Assembly (NCBI GenBank): GCA_033063855.1
Contig: CP093830.1
Coordinates: 11,346,854 to 11,410,853, forward strand
From: Smittia aterrima
Taxonomy: Eukaryota; Arthropoda; Insecta; Diptera; Chironomidae
Direction: 5' to 3'
DNA length: 64,000 nt
This document shows, piece by piece, positions 42,601 to 55,600 of this stretch (positions within the stretch are counted from its first letter, which is position 1; every line of letters starts with the position of its first letter). The notes beneath the pieces were generated by a model, which saw only the letters and a list, made by a program, of their open reading frames with translations, was not told the DNA's origin and did no database searches. A program made the translations under genes and the position numbers.

Positions 42601-45600
42601 ATTTGTTGTCTTGAATTGTCAAAAGAATTAGAATTCGGTTGTAACAAGATATTCCAAAACGAAAGAATGGAAGAGAAGAGAGGTCTGAATTAATTGTTGA
42701 GCAAGTTCTGTTGTTGTTCAGCACGCTGTGAGCACTCATTTGTATTCTCAATTGGTTTTTATATTCCAAGGAAACTCAACGTCACTTATTTTTCATTCGA
42801 AACATGATAATCTATTGTAGTTGGTCGTCAGATGAATATTAAGGTGTCGACTTGAATGCGTTCGGTAGCATTCCCTTAGGTTTGTTGTCTTCGGCTTAAG
42901 ACCGAACGGAAATCCCTTCGACCGACGAAATCGGTCATGACATCAAAGGCGAAATGAGGACTTGAATCCAAGTCACAAACGCAATCCGAAGATCGATTAC
43001 GATTATGATTTGTTCGCCGCAATATTTCATTCCGAGAAACTTGATACTTCACTTTGAATAATAATTTTTTTGTTTCGTCCAGCAAAGGAAAGACAAAGTC
43101 AGGCGAGTGTTGAATCATCAATGCGACAAAATGTTGGTTTTTGAAAGCTTAACAGGTTTGTGAGTCAAGAGAAATATTTTGAGATTGTGCAATGAAATAT
43201 TCGTGAGTTCTAACTCAAAAGTTTCGATCAAAGGTTCGATAACATTTTGATGATTAAAACTTAAAATCAAAACAAGTTTGCAACTTTGTCGTCATCTTCA
43301 AGTTTGATTGAAATGATTGGATTTGAGGCAATCGAAATCTTGAAATAAGATTTGAATTATCCAGCCCACATTCAGTTGCTTACGAATTAAATCAAGTCAA
43401 GGCGATACTTACGTTCTCGCAGGTGCTTTTGCATGATCCGGAGATTCTTTCGCTGCAGCAAGAAAATGTTCCTGAAAGAAATGAAAAAGAGAAAATTGTC
43501 TCAATTATTGCAATTTCCATCAACTTCCTTCGAATTCAAGCGGAGAAACAATTTATCATCTTTCTGCCATGCCCGCAGAAATGTGAAATAAATTTTTCTG
43601 TGTTTGCTTTTTGGATCAGAAGGAGAAATGTCGCAGAAGAAATTGCAGGCAAACGATCTTCTACTAAAAATAAACTCCGCGCTCCAACTGAAGTTCGCTT
43701 AATGATTAATGGCTTCTAATTATATTTATGACTCGCGTGCACCTCGTTCTGCCTGTCCTCGTCATGGAGAAGCAGCAACTTCCATCCGAAACGACAGCAC
43801 TTGACACCAGAAAATTAGAAAAGTCTTTTTTTTTGCACATGCGAAGCGCGAATTTTCCGCCAAACCCGGGAACGAGAAATTGTTCTTTAAATTCTTATAA
43901 TTAAAAGAAATGTTCGCTTGTCGCTCTATATTTAGAAGCTTTCTCGGAACATTCTTGTCTTGTCGCTTTTGCCAGACGCTCTGTTGTTCTTTCTCGCGAC
44001 ACGATCGCTCAAGCAGAAACTGCAACAAATCATCAGCTCGTTGATCTAAGAAAATTCGCTGATTGATCTCAAAGTTGTTTAATGAGGCGTCAAAACATTT
44101 GAAAGCGAAACAAAAGCGAGAAACACCTCAAACGCGTTTGATGTTCTTTCTTCTCCTAAGCGGACAGAGACGCGACAAACGAATCGCCTAATTAACCATT
44201 TCGTGTAACGATCTGCGAGTTGTCGATATTTTTAGACGCTCTTTGTAAATCAAAATAGTTTTAATCGCTGTTTATGTTTCTTACCAGCGACTCGCGGCTA
44301 TTAAAGAAAACATTGTTCAAACATCGTAAAACTCTTATGAACTTGAAGTGAAGCTGTAGACTGAATCAATGATTTTATGATCTTAAAGTTGAAAACGAAG
44401 TGTGCAAGACATTCCCGGCGATTTTGTCGTTAATAGTTCATTAACCAAAATGCTCACGAGCGAAAACATTTTAAGCGCGATTTGCACTTGGCGACGTTTT
44501 ATGATCTCTTTGCGATTCACCGCGGATCATAAAACTGAATTTTGTGTATTTGCTTTGGTCGTCGTAGCGGAAAAAAGCCGAAGAGTAAACATTAAGAATC
44601 AACAAAGTAACTTTGACTGTAATGCGAGGCGCGTGTATCACATAACTGAAGAACTCGTCCCGTTTCTCAAACCTGAACTCATGAGAAATTAAAATTTCAA
44701 AGTTTGGCGCATATGAAGTTTTATATGCGAAACGCGGCGACCCAACATGTGGTGTGAAGAAGCTGATTGGAGGAATGTGGATCAGAGCACAGATGGCAGC
44801 AAGAAAATCGTTGTCGAATGAAACGTTTTGTGATTTAAATTGAGCGGAAATGTCCGTCGAGAAATTATTTCTCGTCTAATAAAGTTGTGATTGAGACAAC
44901 AGAAGAGTGACCAGAGCTGAAACAGCCACTGATAATTACTGTTAATCGAAACCAATCAAAAGTCGTTAAAATGAATGTTAAACATGATATACATTTAACG
45001 ATCACTCGCGACGAGGCAGTTTTACGACGTTCTTCTTCTTCTTTCTTTGAATTGCCTTAGAACGTTGATGAGAGATCACCATAAATCATGTTGATGTTGA
45101 AGAAGGGAAGAGCTCGTTTAACGGATGAATGAAAGTGAATTTTGCGGGATAGGACGAGTAGCCGTGATCGGCTGCAGCAATTTAAATTATCACACGACCG
45201 AGCGATGCTAATTTCTCAATCGCTTTGCGGCATAATCGGACAAGAGAGAAGAGATTAATAAAAGCAGCAAACACAAAATTGAATCATCAGAATCAACAAC
45301 TTAATTCCATGTGCGGACAGAGTAGAGCGAGGAGATAATGTGGCGTCCACTTACCCAACTCATTGAAGATTCCGCCGCTACTACACACGACGACGACGTC
45401 CGATAACGTTTGACACAAAATCCAATGAATGAGTAATTTAAATAAAGTGAGCTTCTCGTTCATTTTCTATTTGAAAGTAACTTTCGGCTCAAGACGAAGA
45501 CGCTTAACTTCTTTTTTTCGGCGCGGTAATCCGATTGAAGATTCGCCGCGAAACTTAATTCAGTTGTCGTCCAAACGAAACTCTTTTTATTTGCGTCGGA

Positions 45601-46941
45601 ACTGCGATTTCATAATTCGAGATTCGCTTTTTATTACTGATAACAACACAACTTCCCGTTTCGCATTGCGAATTTCTTATCGAGTCTCGTTCTCTTGAAT
45701 ATTTGAATGCAATTTAGTTCTAATTTATTTCAATTGTTTTTCACTTCACAACTGTCAGATCATCACGACAGCACCCGACAGTTCAATTCATTTAAATTAA
45801 GTTTAATTGTTTTCATTATTGACTTGAAAGCAGCATAAAATATTGCGCAAAGAAATTAATTCAATTTAGAAGCGAAAGCCCGCAGCGGCTACAAAACAAA
45901 TGAAAGAAAAGCGTGTTGACTCAACAACGTGCGATCTGTGACTGATATTTTTAATTTTCTCGCTCTCACTCGCGAGGGTTTTAAAATTATTTTCGAGCCA
46001 GGCGATCGCTGAGCGAATGTCTTCGCGCTCTCATAAGGAAAGAAGAACAGAACAAAGAGAAGGAAACTTATGAGAAGTTTACGAGGAGAAAACAGGTGAC
46101 AGAGAATACAAATCGATGAAAATTCTTTTTTGGATAATCGAAAAGTAACGAACTGCAAATAATAACATAAATAGCTTGCACAGCAAGGTCTTCCTTAACT
46201 CGAAACACCAACCTTAGAAAGAAGAAAACTTACTTCAGAAATTGTATCAAGTTCGGGGCAACACTTCGAGGCGACGAAAATCAGATACCATGAAATTAAA
46301 TTATTGCCAATTGAGTGAACAGTTCGATGCAACTCATAATATTTTATTAGCACGCATGTCTGAGAAATTTTCACCGCATGTTTCACTTTAATAAAACATG
46401 ATCACCAAAAATTTCATAAATTTTTTTTACATTCTCTTTTTTTACGATCGAAAATTATTGAAAATATTTTAACAAATGAAAATATTTTTTGCATAAAATT
46501 CTTAAGTCTCAGAATATTTTCTTGAGTCTCAGAATAAATTTGAGAATTCAGCAGAGCGCTCTACATGTCGGCCAACGAAGCAACTTCAAATGAAGATAAA
46601 ACGTTAAACTCAATTTGTTCATTCGCAGTTGCTGCGAAATTAATTTAATAACTCGACTTGGATGACAATTTCGTCGTAATTTAAATGACGCCAGTAAACA
46701 TGACTAAACAGGAAACTTTGTGCAATTAGTGAACATTGAATCAGAGGAAAAACTAAACTCATAAACTTGTTTTCTAATTTGCGTGGATGATCAAACCTAA
46801 ATTCGTTTTGTGAATGAATTTGTTTGCACTTTATTACTCGCTGCCAATTACAAAGAAAATAAATGTTGAATGTGTCTAACGTGACTTATCTGATAACAGA
46901 AGTCTTATCAATAATTTGGCTTGCAAAGGTTTTAGAGTTCT
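39611..46941. other. 7.3-kb non-coding region between Reck and the first MMP gene
   Basis: No exon here could be supported. Frames of 60-100 codons lack ATG starts, splice partners or motifs. The missing first exon(s) of Reck should lie in it or beyond, on the minus strand. The best candidate (46234-46386) was not accepted. Much of the region may be Reck intron plus regulatory DNA. No transposon termini or tRNA were recognised. Confidence 0.45.
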
Positions 46942-46947
46942 TCAGTT
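46942..46947 (+). promoter_or_regulatory. initiator-like site of the first MMP gene
   Basis: TCAGTT with +1 at the A (46944) would give a 79-nt leader. No TATA box or DPE is present at the right spacing, so it is only a candidate. Confidence 0.3.
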
Positions 46948-47022
46948 CGCGTATTGCCTTCAAAGGAAAAACATTAAAGAAACTTTGATCGATCCTCATT
47001 AATTCTAAGTAGTTCAACCGAT

Positions 47023-48885
47023 ATGAAGTGTTTATTGATTGTTTTAATTGCCGTGCTCGTCATTCAAAATCCAATTAGTGGATCTCCCAAAGGAAATCAA
47101 TTGGATGTTATCAGATATCTCAAATCTTTTGGTTATCTTCCAGAAAATGCAGCAAACGTTAGTCACAGACATTTTCATTCCGCCCTAAAACGACTACAGG
47201 TATGAGAAGAAGTTATTTTTGAATTTATGATTGAGAGCATTCGTCTTATCGAGATGATGACTTCGCAGAGATTCGGTCACATAGAAGCAACGGGAAAAGT
47301 CGACGAAAGCACTTTAAGTTTAATTAAAAGACCACGCTGTGGAGTTCCCGACATCGTCCGTGTCCATAAGCGACAGAAGCGATTTGATTTGCTGTCGGCC
47401 AAGTGGGATAAGCATCACATAACTTGGACGTGAGTGTAAACAAGTTTTTGACATTGAATCATCGCTTACGACTGTACTCATAGCTTCGATGCCAGCAACG
47501 GATATTTTTACAACGAGCTTTTTAAAATCCGACGAATTATTACTGAAGCATTCCGCGTTTGGTCGAGAAGTTCAGTTTTAACGTTTCGTGAAACTTTCGA
47601 CTCAGAACAAACAGACATTGTCGTTTCATTTCAAAGCGTTTATCATCCCGAGATTGATCGCTATAAGCTCGGTAATGACATTCTGGCGCACGCATTTAGA
47701 CCTGGACCTGGAATCGGTGGAGATGTTCATGTTCGGGAAGATAAAACTTGGGATTTCGATGTCATGTATGATCAGGAGCCACAACAACATTCGATAAGTT
47801 TTTTTGCTGTTGTGCTTCATGAACTTGGACATTCGTTAGGATTAGATCATTCAGAAAACCCTGAAGCCGTCATGTACTTTAGTTATTCAAAATCAACCGG
47901 AGTTTTGTCGAGAGACGATATTAAAGGGATTCAACACATTTATGGAGTTCCTAGGCGACAAACTTTCTATTTTCCTACAGAAACAACAGTAAGAATAATT
48001 ATTTTTTTAACAAATTAAAATTAAATGAAAAAAATTTCACAGACAACAACCGAGAGTCCAGCATTTCAACAAAAAGTTCCTGACAAATGTGACATGAGCT
48101 ACGATGCAATTGCTCGTATCCGAGGTGAACTCTTCATCTTCAAAGGAATTTACATGTGGAGGCCAGAAGGCGGAAGAACTGACGAAATTGAAATTCGATC
48201 AATGTGGAGAGATCTGCCTGATGACTTCGCGAGAGTAGACTCGGTTTATGAAAATGGAAACGGAGAAATTTGGTTTTTCATTGGTCGAGATATTTATGTT
48301 TTCGATGCAGTGACTTTACTCTACAGGTCGTCGCTCTCTGAAATTGGCATTGACCATCATTTCGATAAAATCGATGCAATCTTTAAATGGCATTTAAATC
48401 AAAGGACGTACATCTTTAGTGGCGAGGAATACTGGAGATTTAACGGCGACACAGTCGACTTTCACTACCCAAAGGATATTCTGAGATCTTGGCACGAGGT
48501 TTACGACATCGACACAGCTTTCAGCGATGGCGAGCAACTCCTTTTCTTCAAAGGGCCATCCTTCTATGAGTTAGATCATCTCACAATGCGAATAAATCGT
48601 ATGAAGCCGCAGACATCGGCTTATCGTTTCATGGACTGTCCGAAACAGCCGAGAGAGTTTAAAATCTCAAGTCGATTCGGCGATGAATATCTCGATGTCA
48701 TCGACGATGGACTTGTCGAAGATTTCCCTGTAGACGAGGAAAACATCGAGAAGTTCGAACAGACAAGTTTAAATACTGCCAAGACTGAAAACACTTCGGA
48801 TAGAGCCGCTACCCTTAATCTCCTCCTCTTGCTTCTGCTGGCATCATTAGCCATCTCTCGAGCATTCTCATCGATTCGTTTTTAG
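47023..48885 (+). CDS. matrix metalloproteinase, GPI type (MMP-A)
   Basis: Four exons, 47023-47199, 47269-47429, 47484-47988 and 48043-48885, give 561 residues. Order: signal peptide (MKCLLIVLIAVLVIQNPISG); propeptide ending in the cysteine switch PRCGVPD; furin site HKRQKR; catalytic domain with DVMYD-type Ca/Zn loops and the zinc motif HELGHSLGLDHS followed by the Met-turn VMYF; short Thr-rich hinge; hemopexin domain beginning CDMSYDAIARIRGELFIFKG and closing FMDCP; and a C-terminal hydrophobic tail (LNLLLLLLLASLAISRAF) suited to GPI anchoring. It would cleave extracellular matrix and basement membrane at the cell surface. All catalytic residues are present. Its exons 1-2 parallel the exon structure of MMP-B (both have a 161-nt exon at the cysteine switch). 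AATAAA at 48902-48907. Confidence 0.94.
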
Positions 48886-48901
48886 TTGAGCGAGAGGCGA
48901 A

Positions 48902-48907
48902 AATAAA
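48902..48907 (+). terminator. poly(A) signal of MMP-A
   Basis: AATAAA 17 bp after the stop codon of MMP-A. Confidence 0.65.
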
Positions 48908-51900
48908 ATTCAATACGACAATAAATAATTTCATTGATTGATGACCCGTCGCTACATTTGCTCGTCTGTTCTCGTCCTTCCACTCCCTTCCACCCTCGCA
49001 TTAATATACCGATGTCATACGAAACACTATCATCGTCGTTGATGTCATTTACCATCGAAAAGTAAAATAATACATTGTTGTGCGTCCCAATCCATAATCG
49101 TTCTTGATATGTTGATTTAGAAATTGAAGCACGAACGATGAGCCCATCGAGGATTTTATTTTCCTTTGTTTAAATAATTCTTCACGTTCCTTTTCTCTAT
49201 TTAGTTTGTTATACAATCGGTCTCGGTGTTGTTTGGAGTTGAGGGAGACAACTTCCCTTCGTTTAGCGACATTAATTCTCCAGGTGCTCTTTCTGATCGA
49301 GCTTTGATTTCTCAAGTTAAGATTGCATGTGCGATTGAATTTCGTGCAAGAAATTGTTTGTGAGTGATGTCACGAACCGATGAAGAAACTTCTTCAAATT
49401 GTGAGATCTCCCCTGTCTGACTCATCGCTTACCGATTTCTATTTTGAAATCGATGCAACAATGAAGAGAACTGCCGAGCTTTGAACTCTTTGCTTTGGTT
49501 TCAAAGAAATCTTCGTGACGATGTTCAACATTGCTCAGAGTTTTTAGCAGGGCTTCGCCTTCTGAGAAATTTAATGACTAGCAGACAGCATCGTTTGTCA
49601 AAATTTTAAAATCCAAATTAATCTTTAGTCGATTGCGTCTCGCTCAACCTTTTTCTCATTCGCAATATTTTTAGTTTCAATCCCTGTAAATATTTTCATT
49701 CCTAGCTTTATAAAATTTTTATTCTGTTTTGCTATAAACCAAGCGCGGATTAAAATTCCTGAGGTTGCCGAGTGCCGTAAACTATCGTCGAATCACTTTT
49801 TAATGTTCAAACGCTGTAATGGAAAAATCTCCGCTAAAGAAAGAAATTGAAGTTGTCTTCTCGACACTAAAATTACTTAAATGCTCTAATGATGAGTTCC
49901 CTTTGTTGACATCGTCGTTTACGACACCGGATTTAAGCTCATCGTGTGTCTTCTATAAACAAGCGCCATTCAACAAAAGCAAACAAACAATGATGGAGAG
50001 CAGGATAATACTCTGCTCTGATGGGGCTGAATGGAGGTCGTCGGTTTATTAAATTTTTATTTTCCTAGCAGGGTCATCAAAAAAAATAAAAGAGAAAGAA
50101 ATAAAAGTCTAGTTAGTCCGTGTGCACAGCGACAGATCCGGCTGAATTTGTGTCATCAAAATTATAGCGATTGGGGGTGAGTTTAATAGTCAGTCAAATA
50201 AGGCGACGCGCCTCCTTCTTTGCCGGGAATCATCATAATTCAGTTTGCAGAATGGAAATGAATACAAAATAAAGGAAAAACTGTGTGAGTGTGTACCAAA
50301 CCAAGCGAGCGCAGCTATCCGGCGACACGATGTCGAGCATACGAAAAAAAAGAGAAAAATTAAACATAAAATTTTCCTTCCTTCGAAAAAAAAAATTGGT
50401 GTGTGTACACATTGGGGGGAGGCTTGGATAAAGTGGAGTAAATAAACACAGCTATTTCAACTTCGTCCTCGCTCTGAAATGAATCACGTACGGAAAGCTC
50501 TCGATTTGAAAGAGACGGATCTGCAAATGAAAGGAAAGCGAGCAACATGTAAACGACGACGCTGCACCAACGACGACAACGGCATCATCATAAAATCTTC
50601 TAATAGTCGAGCTTGGATATACGAAAAGCAGAAGAGAATTTAGGAATTCAAAACGGAAAATCACGATTCCAATTTTAAAATTCCTCACGAGTCTCGTATC
50701 GAGTGAGAGCGAAGGAAATGGCGAGTCGATGATTCAACTCACCGTCTGCTCAAAACTCAATTTATTCATCGCTAGATTTCTAATTGGCTTCAAGTGCTGG
50801 CTATTTTGTGTTCGGTGAATGATTCAACAATGTGGCGAACCGAAAAGAAGAAACAAATTAATGTGAATGAGGTGCTAACAAGTGTCGTTGATTCCGAAAA
50901 CAAATCTCTGATTCCACAGGTGGTTTTCCCAAGGTTTCATTCCACAGAAGCGATCGATAAATTCTGCGAAATAATGTCACGTCACGGACAATGTGGAACC
51001 TGTGAATTCAACATCTGTTATTGATTTCCCTTGGAATTCGCAAGGGAATTGAGTTAAACGCTCGTCACTCGCTGTCAGCTGATTGTAATTATCATTTTTC
51101 ATTGCAAATTCTCGCTGAGTTGCTTTAATTAACTCGAAAACTTTTTTTTACGTTCGCAACAAAGATAAAAAAAATTAAATCGCCCAAACTGCAGTCGGAG
51201 TTTTTTTTTGCAATGTCATTCGATTGTCTTGCTCGTCAATGAGAATTCCGAAGAAAACATGATCGCGCCTTTTACGAAAGACCAGTGCGATTCACGACGA
51301 TCTGTGAAAGCAGCGTCGCTGTAGCTTAAGTTTTGCAATAAATTAAAGTGACTCAATTATCGAAATGACGGCGCTTCACTGAAATGAAATAATTAAGAAC
51401 TCGCTCGCTTGCTCAATTCGTTGATTGTTGTGGATTTTCAGTGACTGAAGTTGTTCTTGTTTATCTTTATCGTACGATTTGTATTTCGGAAGAATCGGGT
51501 GTGTTGTCGTTGCTTGTCATTCATTCTTTTAAAACACGGGGACAATTTCAAAACATTTGGAATGTAATATTGTGATCGAGAAGCGCCCGTGAATCGCTGC
51601 GTGACTTAACATCGCTCGCGATCCCACCTAAATGTCGATTTTATGTCATTGACGCTTCCATAAACAGCGATAAGATTCCAAAGCAAACTCGATGTTCGTT
51701 TATCGCCACCTCAGTTACTTCATCGTCTTTCAACTGTTGCCATCAGAAGACAAGGAATCCCCGCAGAAAGCTCTTCATCGCAGACCGAGATACATTTTGT
51801 GACTCATACAAAATTCACGAGATGAATCTTTCGTTTCTCACAAGATTCGTTTCGCTCTCAGTTTAAAACTTGTTTTGCAGTTGACGGCGTACGATATTCG

Positions 51901-52637
51901 CCCATCACGCGATTGAAGAAAAGTTTTTCATTTTTTCGCTCTTTGTGCTTTGCTTTGAGCTCAAAGCCGTGCGTCTTAATAAGTTTGTGAGTTTTTTTAG
52001 TTGATCACCTGGTCTCGTCAAAGCTACACACGAAATAAAACATTCGCGAAGAGGCGCGAGAAAAATAAAATCGTCGCTTGCGCGCTTAATAAATAAAAAA
52101 GTAAAAAGAAAAAAAAGTGAAGATAAGAAGAAAAGCGGCGACCGTTAAGCGCGAATAATTTATCGAGAGATCCTTTGAACTCGATACCGTGCCTGACGTG
52201 TGCGAAAGAGCTTTGAATGCGAACGAGCTCTGTGAGTCCTCGTACTTCAGTGGCGATTAAAACCTTAGTCATCAAGAAGGAAACCAGACATGCGCCCAAC
52301 GATTGTTATAGTTTTCGCAAATAGTGAAACGTGATATTTCTCTGTGTAGTTTTGAAGCCTTCAATTCATCCTAAGTTTTGTTTTGTGACTGAAGAAAGGC
52401 GACGGCTAATTGAAAGCAAAGAAAACGGAAGTGAAGATTAAGTGACTCGACTCAGAGTGCAGAGGAAGAGCTTGAGAGCTCGTTTCAGTCATTAAAGCTT
52501 CCATCAACGTAAACTCGAGTTTAAAATCCTTTTGCAAGGACATTGCCGACATTAAGGCGATCGAGTCAACGACGTCTGAGTAGTGATAGTGTAGTGTGTG
52601 TATGTGTGATTGCTTATCGACGACAAAAGACAAAACA
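48908..52637. other. intergenic, MMP-A to MMP-B
   Basis: 3.7 kb with no supported exon. The last few hundred bases before 52638 presumably include the MMP-B leader. Initiator-like TCAGT sequences at about 52247 and 52485 lack partner elements. Some purine-rich and A-rich runs are present, with no clear repeat family. Confidence 0.4.
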
Positions 52638-55600
52638 ATGAATTTCGTTCTTTGTTGGTTGATGGGAAGTTGCTTAGTGTTGAACGCTGTTTATTCATTA
52701 CCAATTGATGATGTTGCGGTAAGTCGATGAAAATCAAAAAATCAATTCACTGGAAGAGAATTAAGAAATCGAATCAATCTTCTCTCATTCTATCGTCACT
52801 CACTTCAAGCGTTTGCAATTCATTCATTTTTGATGCTTCTTCACTCTGCTCTGATTTTTCTCGGAAATTATTCGTTGACTCGTTGGCAAGCAGAAAATAA
52901 TTTACGCTTTATTGAAGCCGAAGGGCAAGAAACTCTCGAATTTCTACGAAAATATTTGTTATTTCTGGGAATCTCTTTATTATCTCCAATTACAGATTTT
53001 TTTTATCAGACACTGCATCACCCCTTTGAAGCTATTTTCAAGTGCATTTTCATTCTCAAGGGTTAAGGAAAGGGGTTTTGTGTGAAGAACATTTTGTGGG
53101 TAAAAGAAGAAATCTAAAGCGAAGAAAAAATCATTAAAATTTATGATGACTCACACGGTTTTATATTCAAGTGCGGTGGCAGAACTTAAGTACGAAAAGA
53201 AAAAGAGAGAAACAGGAAAAACTTTATCTGGAACTTTATAATTATGAGAGTGAATGAAAGGAATTAAAATGTTTCCTTCGCCGAGATTTTTTCACAATGA
53301 TTGCGACTATTTCGCAAGAAGCATTCTACGTTGCTGTTTGACTTTCAATTAGCACGAATTGACATCTATTAATCATCTAAAAACATTGTCATTGTCAACT
53401 CATTTGACGCTATTTACGGTGAAAGATAAAATATTCATGAGAGGAGTCGAAGTTTTCCACATTTTTATTTATTTCTCGCTGTTTCGGTGGAAAGCCACAA
53501 TTAAATGTTAGACGTCACGCAGGTTTAGTTTCGATTTATGTTACAACGCCCATCGCGCGTGAAGACTCGCTCACAACGCCCCTGAATTCGTCTCATTATT
53601 AATTCATCTTAACATCGAGTGAGCTTCGAGCGAATCACACACAACACAACATATCGAGAAAGCCAAACGATTTTTTCTTGGAAAATCATTTTCCTGACCT
53701 ACATTAAATGCGACGCGTGTTCTATTTTTAAATTGTTTGTTGTTGTCATTGGTTTTCTATTCAGAAGATCACGGCGAAGAGCAACTATAATTAAAAGAAA
53801 CACTCAAAGCGAGACGAGAGAGATTGCAAGAGCTTCACAATTTCCGGTGAATCAATTCGTTCAAAAGTGAAAATCTTCTGCTCACTCATCAGACATAAAG
53901 CAGAAGAGTCATTGAAACAACTCGTTCATGTTCCCGCTAGGTCTCCACCCACGACTCTGCCCCGATAGAGTAATCTCATCAAACTAAATTATTTATGAAC
54001 TCTCTCGAGTTATGATGTTTTATAAATAAGTTTAGATGTGCGAGCGCCCGAAACACAAACTGACGAAAAACGAAATATAAATGATACACGCGGGGAGAAA
54101 GGAAAATTTCCATAGAATCACTTTGTGTAAAAAGTCGGGAAAATGAGAAATTACTCGAGAGGGGAGAATGAGAAGAGAGGGTGATGCTTTTATAGTTTCC
54201 GATGAGTCGCCAAGAGGTCACTTTGTAATCTATTCAAAGAGCTGAAGAAACCGTAAGACTTGGCGACATGTTTTCAAGATGATTCCCCAGTCGTTTAACG
54301 ACCCCGTTACCACCTCTTTCAAAGCGAGAGGATGAGGGATATGATAATGGGTAGATTGTGAAGCTTTCGACAATAACAACTTGATTGTTACAATAAATAT
54401 TCAGCCCCGGAGAAAATCCATAAAAAATTAAATTATGTAAATGAACTTTGCATGCAATCCATTAATTTGTCGTTAGTAATGATCATTCACGATTAAGTGT
54501 TTCAAGGTTTCCGCTCGTTGACAATGATGATTCCATTTCATTCCAAAACATGAATTGCTGTCGTTTTGAAGAAAGCAACATTGTCATGACGATTAGATAA
54601 GTTATCGATTTCCCTTTCGGATTCTAAGAGAGTGATGATGACAGCTTGCATCTCCCTAGTCGACCGAAAAAATCCTTCGAGACTCATCCGATTAAACCTC
54701 GCGTAACCTACTTCGCTTCCACCACATCCCGTTTTGCCACTGCGACCAAAACGATCGTGCGAAAATTAACTCTCGAAAGGAGAGGAGAAATGCAAAACTT
54801 TTTCAATTAAAATTGTTATTCCTTTTTCAACCTCTCGCCCCGAAGTACGTGCCAGAAATTTACAAAATGTTTTCATGTTTCTCGTATCTAATAACGAGAA
54901 AAAACTACTCGCAACATGATGGAAAGTGAAGCTAGTGAGGAGATTTGGTGTTTCTTGTGATGGAAAAATGTTTTCATCGCTCATAACTCTAATCGACCGA
55001 TGGCTCGATTTGCGATATTCTCACGGATCGCCCTCCAGTTGGAAAAAAGATTCTTCTTGATGTTTTTACGAAAACATTTTAGTTTCGCCCGATCTCCCCC
55101 TCCTGCCGAGAGAAAAGTGCATCGGAAAATTACATGAAAGAACATTTGTTGAAACAGCAATTGTCGATTATGGTTCCATGCTCCATTCGATTTTTATTGA
55201 TATTTTCTTCTGCTGTTATCATCTCCGAAACGTTTTTGCTTTCTCACCATTGCCGGAGAGTTCAGCAGCTCACATATTTTAATGTCCCTGGGGCGAGCAA
55301 TGGAGAAATGAGAAACGACGAACGAACAAAAAAAAGAAATCACATGACAATGTCAATCGAATGAAATATTTAAATAACTTTAAGCGATGGAAATTTTCAA
55401 GAGTTCTCTCCTCGTCGTTCTTTGCTCCGAGAGTCAACATCCAAATAATGATTTGCGCTGAAAACATTAACGCACAAACGCTCGTGTAAATAATTAAATT
55501 ACTTCATTATAATTTATAAAACTTGTGACATTTATTTTGTTGCTCGTCGAGCACTATTTCTGAAAGCACATTCTAAAGAAGGGTTTGTTCGTTAATGAAA

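Noticed and set aside
46234..46386. Minus-strand frame ending ASKCCPELDTISE with a perfect GTAAGT donor, phase 0, as first exon of Reck
   Set aside because: Phase and CC pair fit, but the frame has no ATG and lacks the CR..C pattern expected after the CC in the first RECK motif. It stays only a weak candidate.
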